DNA of 64,000 nt from positions 29,759-93,758 of the forward strand of contig CAXAMN010018757.1 of the NCBI GenBank assembly GCA_963970005.1, written 5' to 3'. Positions 57,987-64,000 of this stretch are shown one piece after another. The stretch comes from Durusdinium trenchii. Lineage: Eukaryota > Sar > Dinophyceae > Suessiales > Symbiodiniaceae. Positions within the stretch are counted from its first letter, which is position 1. Each line of letters starts with the position of its first letter. The notes under the pieces were generated by a model that saw only the letters and a program-made list of their open reading frames with translations, was not told where the DNA came from and searched no databases. The position numbers and the translations under genes were made by a program.

Positions 57987-58268
57987 TTAATCAACATGTA
58001 AAGATTTTTTCATATCTGTAAGTACATTGATAGCGCGACCAAATGTGATCGACAAAAACAAAGCAACAAGAAACAATGGCTTAGCGCAAGCCAGACACAC
58101 TGCAGAGAAACGAAGCTCGAAGAAAACCTTCTGCGCCACTTCCTCGCTGATCTCCATCCACTCAGCAAAAACCTGCCAACAATCCACAATCACAAGAATC
58201 TTGTTGGACCAACAGGTTTCCAGAAGCTTTTTACAATTGGGGTTCAAGCACATAAAGAGGCTTGGCAA
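57987..58268 (-). CDS. Exon pair of the upstream nested-element gene
   Basis: One open frame probably covers two exons and an intron: SLFMCLNPNCKKLLETCWSN at the top and VFAEWMEISEEVAQKVFFEL, RFSAVCLACAKPL below. Cys-x-x-x-x-x-Cys and C-x-x-C spacing suggests another metal site. The lowest part of the frame is hydrophobic and likely intronic. Confidence 0.4.
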   Translation of the reverse strand: MPSLFMCLNPNCKKLLETCWSNKILVIVDCWQVFAEWMEISEEVAQKVFFELRFSAVCLACAKPLFLVALFLSITFGRAINVLTDMKKSLHVD

Positions 58269-58689
58269 GTTTAAAAAAGTACGAGATTTGGATCAAAAAA
58301 ACAAACGTGCAAAAGAGTCACCTGTTGTGGCAGCCGTATGATGTTCTCCAACCCAAGAACACCGAAGCCATGCTCCAATTTCAGAGCTCCTAGCAAAGAA
58401 ACCCCTCAACGAAATAGATACTTTGTTGCCTTATCCCAAACAGCCTTGTCCTCGCCCCCCCCCCAAAGAACAAAAAACATCGGACATGTCCTGTCATGTC
58501 AGCACATGAGGTCCCATGACACCCAGGTTGAGCGAGGTTGAGCCACATCCCCATGTGGCATTGGTCCTCAGCTGTTGTTGTTCTCTTTGCAATGCAAATT
58601 TCATTTGTAGAGGGGCCCACAAATAAAAGATCAAAACGCATAAATACATATAAACAATCAATGAAAAGTAGATAATCAGAGAGTGGGCA

Positions 58690-58791
58690 AGCATCCGGGA
58701 GGTGAGATGTTGGCTTCCTTCTTCACTACTTCCAGCTTCGTCTCCACATGTGCACTCCCTGCGGCGTTCATGTCTTGAGACTCCACTGGAC
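58690..58791 (-). CDS. Exon of the upstream nested-element gene with a VKKE site
   Basis: Starts after CCAAG|G and reads VESQDMNAAGSAHVETKLEV followed by VKKEANISPPG. It adds a further psi-K-x-E site to those near the protease. An in-frame ATG (MNAAGSAH) may be a start codon. Confidence 0.4.
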
Positions 58792-58949
58792 CTTGCCAAG
58801 ACCAGCCCCTATTGATCCCTATTGGATTGTGAAGGAACTAGTCTATGATCCACCCCTTCGTAGAATCCAAAAAGCCCCATAGAAGAAAACATAAGACAAA
58901 ATATAAAAACAAAAAAAAGAAAAATATAAAAAAGGTTGACATTCCATCC

Positions 58950-59060
58950 ATGCTTCCAGCTCCACCAGTACTTGCGACTGCTGCATTCTGCTCATCACCT
59001 TGGAGCTTCCCCCCCCTTCTTTTTGGATGGGCCATGCCAGACACCCTTGGAAAAATCGGT
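58950..59060 (-). CDS. Possible first exon of the upstream nested-element gene
   Basis: Minus strand reads MAHPKRRGGKLQGDEQNAAV and ASTGGAGSMDGMS before an A/T-rich stretch that looks like an intron. The ATG and basic N-terminal start fit a first exon, but nothing else supports it. Confidence 0.3.
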
Positions 59061-59975
59061 TGTGCCCTCACAGTGTCAAAACTATAAAATTATTCTGGTG
59101 TATGGGACACGCTAAGCTGGTGGGATTATGTTTTTTCTTAAAATATTCCAAATTATTCTGGGGTATGGGAGAATGTAAAGCTGTGGGAATAAAAACTTCA
59201 GATATCTGTGTTTTCGTAAATGTGTAACATTGCCTCAAACAAGGCACTCATAGTTTTTGACAGCAGCGTGCTGCCCCTCCACTCTTCACGAAGATAAATC
59301 CAAACGTGATGACTTACACGCTTATATCCAGTGGAAGACACTGAATCATTGTCCTCAGATGCAGAAGCAAAGCATTGGCTTTCTACATTTTACAGATCAC
59401 ATACTTGAAATCAACACTCAATGCCCTCTACCGCCAAAAAAATACCAAAAAATACAGAGGTTCTTCAAAGGCCCTACCCAAAAGCTCTGGTCCACTAATC
59501 AACAAGGGGCGCACACAGCTGTCCACACCTTCCACTTCTGGTTGAACGTTGGGGCACGCGTGTTGCCATGACCTCACATGAACTCGAATGCTCTGGAATC
59601 AAAGCCATCCATCAAGTATCCGCACAAAAGCCATTTAAAAAAAAGGTTCCTAAATCGCTTCAAGGCACAAGTTCCAACGCAACAACCTTTCGGAGGATCG
59701 GGTATCGTCATTGCAATAAAGATGTGAGAAATTATATGGCGGGTTTGAGCCAGAATCTCGAATCAGTGGTCAGCCCTGAATTGTGAACACAACGAATTCC
59801 AATTTGATCTGATTCGATCTGTGAACTCCCTTAAATAATTATTCTGTGGTAGGCAGAGGTTCGCCTGGACTATTATTCCATGGTACCCCCTAGTCTGTGT
59901 TCGCCATGGTCAAAATAGATTATTCCAAGATAGTTTTTTTGAATTATTCCTGGATAATTATTCCAGGGGGTTACC

Positions 59976-59984
59976 CGGACCATG
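59976..59984 (+). repeat. Target-site duplication of the nested element, right
   Basis: CGGACCATG, direct copy of 42673-42681. Immediately after it the gag frame resumes (GGA CCA TGG AAT). Confidence 0.8.
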
Positions 59985-62949
59985 GAATAATTATTTAAGG
60001 GAGGAGCCATTGTTTCTTCATGGCCTCATGTCTGAAAATGCGCGCCTATGGTCAGAGCGGGAATCATGGTCGGCAGGGCAGGCAAACCATGGTTGGGGCA
60101 ATCCACCTTTCAATCATCCACCACCTTGGATGTATGGCATGATGTCAGAGGGTCAGCATCGAGAAAAGAATGTCATGGAGTCAATGCTCGAGTCATTGAG
60201 GTCCTCATGGGTGTCCCCAGGGCGAGATGGTGGTAAGGGTCTTTTGGGGCCGCTGTCGAATGGTCGAGACGGTAGAGGGCATGGTGCGGGTCATGTTTCT
60301 GCCGGTGATCCGGGACTTTTTCATGGGCAAGTTGGGGGGCCAAGAGCCAGCCTGATGGAGGTCTTCAATCGCGTCTCCTCCACATCTGGTGACATGATGC
60401 ATGGCATGTTGGAGGCGTCGAGAACGTTAGCGAGGCATGGGATTGCCTCCTCGTGGTCTGAGCCTCCAGCGGGCGATGGTCGAAGCTCGAAGGGCTATGT
60501 GTCTGGCGAGTTCCAGGGTGGCACGGTTGGAGGTCTCTCTGGTCAGGGACAAGGTCTTTCTGGTGGCAGTGAACCCCAAGATCCAGTGGGTGGTCAGGGT
60601 CAGAACTCGAAAGAATCATCGGTGAGTGGTCCAGCAGTCCAACAACCAGCTGATCGGAATGGTCAAGGCGGCGGTTCGTCAGGAGTTACGGGTGGTGGTC
60701 ATCAGGGAGGTGGTCATCATGAAGGCGGTCATCATGGAGGTGGTCAGCCGAATGGAGGAGGTCGCGGGTTTGGACAGCCATCTGGCGGGGTGCCTGGTGG
60801 AGGTTTTCCTCGCGGGTTTCCGGGTGCTCCAAACGGATTTCCTGGGGGCGGAGGCTTTTGTGGGGGCGGAGGCTTTCCTGGAGGCGGAGGTTTTCCTGGC
60901 GGAGGCGGCTTTTTTGGAGGTAGTGGCGGCTTTCCTGGGGGCCCGCCTGGTGGTGGCTTTCCGGGTGCTCCTGGAGGAGGACCCCCTGGTGGAGGAGATC
61001 CGGCAATGTTTGGAGGAGTTCCGGCGTGGCTGGGAGGCCTGATGGCTCAACAAGAGTCTGTTCGTGCAGTCGAACTCCCATCGCTCCAAGAGTTGTCGGA
61101 GTCTGAGATTGGACCCTTGATAGCTGGAGATTGGTTGACAACAATTGGGCCCTTCCTGCGGGACATTAGCGCCAGCTCTTCGCTTTGGTGGGATGAGGTC
61201 TTGAATGTGGCCGGTGCTTTACACAGGGTGTGGTTGAACTCCGAACCAATGGAAAGACTTCGCCTGGTTCCTGTCACACCACCGGCTTTCCAACGGCCAC
61301 CATGGTTGAGGATTGAGCAACGAGGATCTGTTGCACTCTTGAAGGCCATCCCGGAGTCTCTGAGGTCAGAGTTGGTCTCGCAAAGGGAGGTGAGTTCCGT
61401 TAGCATCGTGTTCAAGGTCTTGCGAGTTTATACCAACCTGGTGGGCTTGGTGAACGTACGACTCTCCTCAAGCAGCTGGTCGACCAGAAAGTCCCAGGTC
61501 CGTTGGGGGAATGGCTCACTTCGCTTCGTGCTTGGAGGAGGTGGCTGATTCGAGTGCAGGAACTTGGAATTCAACCTCCTGATCCGGTCCTTCTCTTGGC
61601 CACTTTGGATAGGTTCGCTGCTGGGTTGGCAAAGCAGTCCACACAAGTCGCCTTCCGTCTGCAGGTCACTCGGGCAGCCTTGAGAGTTGACGTGGCTCCC
61701 ACTGAGAATGGCATCCAGCAGTTTGCAGAGTCTCTGATGGCGGAGGGGGAAGCGGCCTTCCATGGGGGCTCGATTGCACCACTCAAGGACACCGTGAAGG
61801 TCAAGGCCCTAGATGGTGACGGAGGAGGAACCAGAGACGAGGGGGGAAAGCCTCGTGAGGGTCGGGAGAAGGTCAAGGAGTCATCCGAAGTCAAGGGTGG
61901 CAAAGATGCCAAGGAGTCCAAGAACGACAAGTTCGAGGCGAAGAACGGCAAGGGTGATTCGAAGGGTGGTGGTTCGGAGAAGCCGGTGTGCCGCTACTTC
62001 GAGCAGCTGAAAGTCAAGCTGTTGGATGACCAAGCAAGTCTTCCAACGAGGGCATCTTCTCAAGCGGCAGGCTGGGACTTAGCTTCATCATGCTATGTGG
62101 AGCTGAAGCCGGGGGAAAGGAAGCTGGTCCCGTTGGGAATCTCTGTGGAGTTGCCCGCAGGTTGCTATGGCAGGATCGCTTCTCGAAGCTCTTTCGCCCT
62201 ACGGGGTATTGACGTTGCTGGAGTTGTGATTGACCCTGATTATCGAGGAGAAGTGAAGATCATCCTGGTGAACAATGGGATGGACGACCTCGTGATCAAT
62301 GCTGGTGACCGTGTTGGCCAGTTGGTTCTTGAGCGCTTTGCTGTGGTGGAAGCAGTGAGTTCGAGGGTACCGAGCGAGGAGATGGGGCTTCGGAAGCTCT
62401 GGCATTGCTGCACGGCGTTTGTCCAGGGTCCACTCAGATCCTCGCGAGGACGTCATTGCAGAACCCCTGGAAGGTGAAACAGGCCACACCGAGGACATCC
62501 CCTTGAATCCTGGCCATGCATTTTTTGAAGGTGTACACACGGCGAAAAATGGGGAGAGTATGGTGGACTTCATCAACCGGCTGAAGCGTCAAGAGCTCTA
62601 TGACTTTCGATGGATGTTTCCTGCCGGTCTGATGGCTGAGCTTTTTCCAGACCGACTTCATGGAGCTCCTATGACTTTCAACCAGAAGGTGCAGGGTGGC
62701 ACGATTCAAGTGTTGGTCCACCGGCATCCGAACATGAGAAAGAAGCTGTTTGACTCCGAGGCTTCAGCTCCGCCACCGCAAGATGGCATCACAGCTGGAG
62801 TGGTGACGTTGGGGTGGGCAGAGGACGGCATGATCTTCGCCAGGGTTGACAACAGAAGGGGATCTCGTTCGATGTGCTACCTCAAAACGCAGTGGAAGGG
62901 TATGAGCCTTTTCTTTTCCTGGCTGAATCCACTGGGGAGCGCCCGGTGA
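59985..62949 (+). CDS. gag-dUTPase fusion polyprotein of the retrotransposon, with two frame changes
   Basis: Gag-like part: HGLMSENARLWSERESWSAG, then a Gly-rich low-complexity region at 60690-61020 (FPGGGGF-type repeats), then a helical gag core. Near 61430 the frame must shift for the protein to continue as YQPGGLGERTTLLKQL. After a Lys/Glu-rich linker it reads KPVCRYF, where dinoflagellate copia gags usually have a Cys/His finger that is missing here. This runs directly into a trimeric-type dUTPase: AAGWDLAS (62064), SRSSFALRG, GVVIDPDYRGE with the catalytic Asp, and GDRVGQLVLE. The fifth motif, GFGSSG, is found only after a second shift near 62385, back to the first frame. The remaining 170 codons (including YDFRWMFPAGLMAELFPDRL) are unrecognised and end at 62949. 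No RT, integrase or protease. The element probably depends on others for movement. Confidence 0.75.
60690..61020 (+). repeat. Coding low-complexity region, Gly-rich
   Basis: Imperfect tandem units coding for GGGFPGGGGF-like peptides and His/Gly-rich GGHHEGGHHGGG runs. Such disordered Gly-rich segments can drive self-assembly, but no function is shown. Confidence 0.8.
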
Positions 62950-63190
62950 ATGGCGAGGAGGAAGAGCTCTATGGTGGCCCGCTGAGTTAGCTAGGATCGT
63001 TCTTAGCTTTTTGTTCGTGAGCTCTTTTTTGTGCCGACCAGGCCATTCAAATGGGGAATGGATGCTGGCGCCTTTTTGAGTGATGAATGTTCAGCTCGCT
63101 TGGCCTAGAGTCACCACCTGAAACTCAACTTTCGAAGGGGCTTGAGTCAGGAACTTTTGAGGTACTGTGCCAACCTCCTGGAAGAACCCG
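62950..63190 (+). other. 3-prime untranslated part of the retrotransposon
   Basis: Between the last stop and the purine tract there is no open frame of note. CTTTTTTG and TTTTGTGCC runs could serve in 3-prime end formation, but no signal can be assigned. Confidence 0.5.
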
Positions 63191-63208
63191 AGAAATTCGG
63201 GAGGGGGG
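63191..63208 (+). promoter_or_regulatory. Polypurine tract before the right terminal repeat
   Basis: The strand reads AGAAATTCGGGAGGGGGG, ending exactly where the right 118-bp repeat starts. This is the expected place for the plus-strand primer in LTR retrotransposons. Confidence 0.65.
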
Positions 63209-63326
63209 AGCATGAGTGGCACAGTCTTTTCCATGTCTTAAGATGTTTGAAGTTGGAACGTTGAGCATGGGCATTCACTTGTAGCCCTTTGTTTGCACAA
63301 GGAAAACAGAAGCGTTTTGTGCGGCG
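63209..63326 (+). repeat. Right 118-bp terminal repeat (LTR)
   Basis: Identical to 42206-42323. Followed by the 4-bp TAAC that also precedes the left repeat. Confidence 0.8.
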
Positions 63327-63409
63327 TAACTACCTTGTCCGGTGCTTGGGGTGGGTGACAGGCGGGTCAGTCCCTAATTCTGAGGATGGTGGGCTCCAGC
63401 CATATCCTC

Positions 63410-63490
63410 AGGTTCGGTATGACTGGGCCCTCCTCTGGGGCCCTCCTGGTACCCACTCCAGTCCCACCGAAACGAAGGTATGACTGGAGT
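63410..63490. repeat. Short dispersed repeat, family D
   Basis: Contains GGTTCGGTATGACTGGGCCC, a GTACCCACTCCAGTCCCACC core and CGAAACGAAGGTATGACTGG. It resembles 15183-15262 and 21857-21955. Confidence 0.55.
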
Positions 63491-63878
63491 CCGATGTGGA
63501 AGGATGCGGAACAGGAGATGAACTCGTTCTCGTTTCCCATTCCTTCGGCCCCTCCGCCTGCCGAACATTCTGGTCATCCCAGTCACTGGCAAAGGGGAGG
63601 CCTCTGCGCGTTCGCTGCGGCGAGGGCGAGTGAAGGCGCCTCTTGGAAACTTGATGATACAGTGTACAGTTTGTCAATCATGCAGGGTTCCCATGTGTTC
63701 TATAAAGTGGCCCGGCACGACTGTTAGTTGTTCAATATGACTTTGCGAATGCTCATGATTGCATGGTTTGGGGAAGTTGTACTGTATAGTATTGTAGCGT
63801 GACTACACGTTTTGACAACGAACAGGCTGCAAAGAAACAGGGGCTTTGAAGATGGCCCTTTGAGCATACTATACTGAC

Positions 63879-64000
63879 CTTGGCAACTTGACAACCAGCA
63901 AGTTCTTCTTCGTCTGCAGGGTGGGTTTGATCTGCGGGTCGAGCCTTTGCTCCAAAAAAACAACATCAAGAAGAGGAGCCTCCTCCAATGAAAGACCAGG
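63879..64000 (-). CDS. Exon of an unrecognised minus-strand gene running off the right edge
   Basis: Open from the window edge to a CCAAG|GTCAGT donor at 63879. It reads PGLSLEEAPLLDVVFLEQRL and DPQIKPTLQTKKNLLVVKLP. Alternating hydrophobic and charged residues look like a helix followed by a beta strand. The GT donor and strand agree with the other genes. I do not recognise the protein. The retrotransposon lies downstream in this gene's transcription direction, possibly inside an intron or beyond its end. Confidence 0.5.

Larger units (their letters stand above)
42682..59975 (-). mobile_element. 17.3-kb nested mobile element with Ulp1-like protease, family not identified
   Basis: The element sits inside the retrotransposon gag, flanked by 9-bp direct repeats. 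Its ends are weakly inverted: the left GGTGGTACCCTGGAA (after TT) and the reverse complement of the right end, GGTAACCCCCTGGAA, agree at 11 of 15 positions. Subterminal TACCACAG and AATAATTA words are also shared. All of its recognisable coding sequence is on the minus strand, with introns. It contains a C48-like protease, a Cys-rich exon and several unrecognised proteins. A 9-bp duplication plus an Ulp1 domain occurs in Mutator-like elements of plants, and large spliced transposons with Ulp1 domains are also known in the KDZ group, but I found no diagnostic transposase motif for either. Confidence 0.8.
42206..63326 (+). mobile_element. Ty1/copia-like LTR retrotransposon, interrupted by a nested 17.3-kb element
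   Basis: The element is bounded by identical 118-bp direct repeats and flanked by the 4-bp repeat TAAC (42202-42205 and 63327-63330). Two bases after the left repeat lies a primer binding site of the copia half-tRNA type. A purine run, GGGAGGGGGGAG, abuts the right repeat. Without the insert it would be about 3.8 kb. Its coding part is gag-like sequence, then dUTPase, then an unknown domain. No reverse transcriptase, integrase or aspartic protease was recognised, so it is probably non-autonomous. Identical end repeats suggest a recent insertion, which fits poorly with the internal stop and the two frame changes; those may be sequence errors or decay. Confidence 0.8.

Noticed and set aside
42682..59975. 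Maverick/polinton or virus-like identity for the nested element
   Set aside because: No protein-primed DNA polymerase, packaging ATPase or capsid was recognised, the genes are spliced, and the duplication is 9 bp rather than 6.
42682..59975. Firm Mutator-like or KDZ assignment
   Set aside because: The 9-bp duplication and Ulp1-like domain are compatible with a Mutator-like element, but no MULE transposase motif or KDZ-specific block could be read, so the family is left open.
62064..62400. dUTPase as a host housekeeping gene
   Set aside because: It is joined without intron to the gag-like ORF and lies inside the terminal repeats. A host gene would not share these.
42206..63326. The 118-bp repeats as unrelated dispersed repeats
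   Set aside because: The primer binding site beside one copy, the purine tract beside the other, the gag and dUTPase between them and the TAAC flanks all fit LTRs.
1..64000. tRNA genes and spliced-leader sequence
   Set aside because: No tRNA cloverleaf was seen, and the dinoflagellate spliced-leader sequence or its relics were not found by eye. A dedicated scan could still find degraded copies.

Overview
The window looks like nuclear DNA from a dinoflagellate, most likely a Symbiodiniaceae-type alga. Genes are broken into many short exons. Introns begin with GC, GA or GT and end in AG, and the next exon almost always starts with G. Gene space is diluted by repeats and short hairpin elements. 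No rRNA, tRNA, CRISPR array or bacterial-type operon was seen. The assignment to organism is an inference from gene structure, not from a marker gene.

Layout. The first 1-7.6 kb is repeat-rich with only weak exon candidates. A sterol 3-beta-glucosyltransferase-like gene (UGT80/UGT51 type) runs leftward from about 16.3 to 7.6 kb. Unrecognised minus-strand exon candidates lie at 17-20.3 kb. A protein phosphatase 2A catalytic subunit gene runs leftward from 32.3 to 24.06 kb; thirteen exons could be joined in phase. From 32.4 to 42.2 kb there is mostly intergenic or intronic DNA with hairpin repeats. An unrecognised minus-strand exon runs off the right edge (63.88-64.0 kb). The recognised cellular genes all point the same way, as in unidirectional dinoflagellate gene arrays.

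The most interesting part is 42.2-63.3 kb. A plus-strand Ty1/copia-like LTR retrotransposon is bounded by identical 118-bp repeats (42206-42323 and 63209-63326). It has a primer binding site that matches the anticodon arm of a Met tRNA and a purine tract before the right repeat. It carries a gag-like ORF fused to a dUTPase domain and a further unknown domain, with no recognisable reverse transcriptase or integrase. Its gag is interrupted by a second, 17.3-kb minus-strand element (42682-59975) flanked by a 9-bp direct repeat, CGGACCATG. Removing the insert rejoins the gag reading frame in phase.

The nested element carries at least two spliced gene regions. The upstream one (about 59.0-52.9 kb) includes a split Ulp1/C48-like cysteine protease joined to a coiled-coil tail with several psi-K-x-E sites, plus a Cys-rich zinc-cluster-like exon. 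The downstream one (about 49.1-43.57 kb) encodes unrecognised proteins. Between them lie two arrays of about 240-280-bp tandem repeats, a 10-N assembly gap and a 446-bp foldback. Copies of ATTATTCC/GGAATAAT are common across the insert and rare outside it. I could not name the transposase family. The nested element is the best candidate here for an undescribed mobile system.
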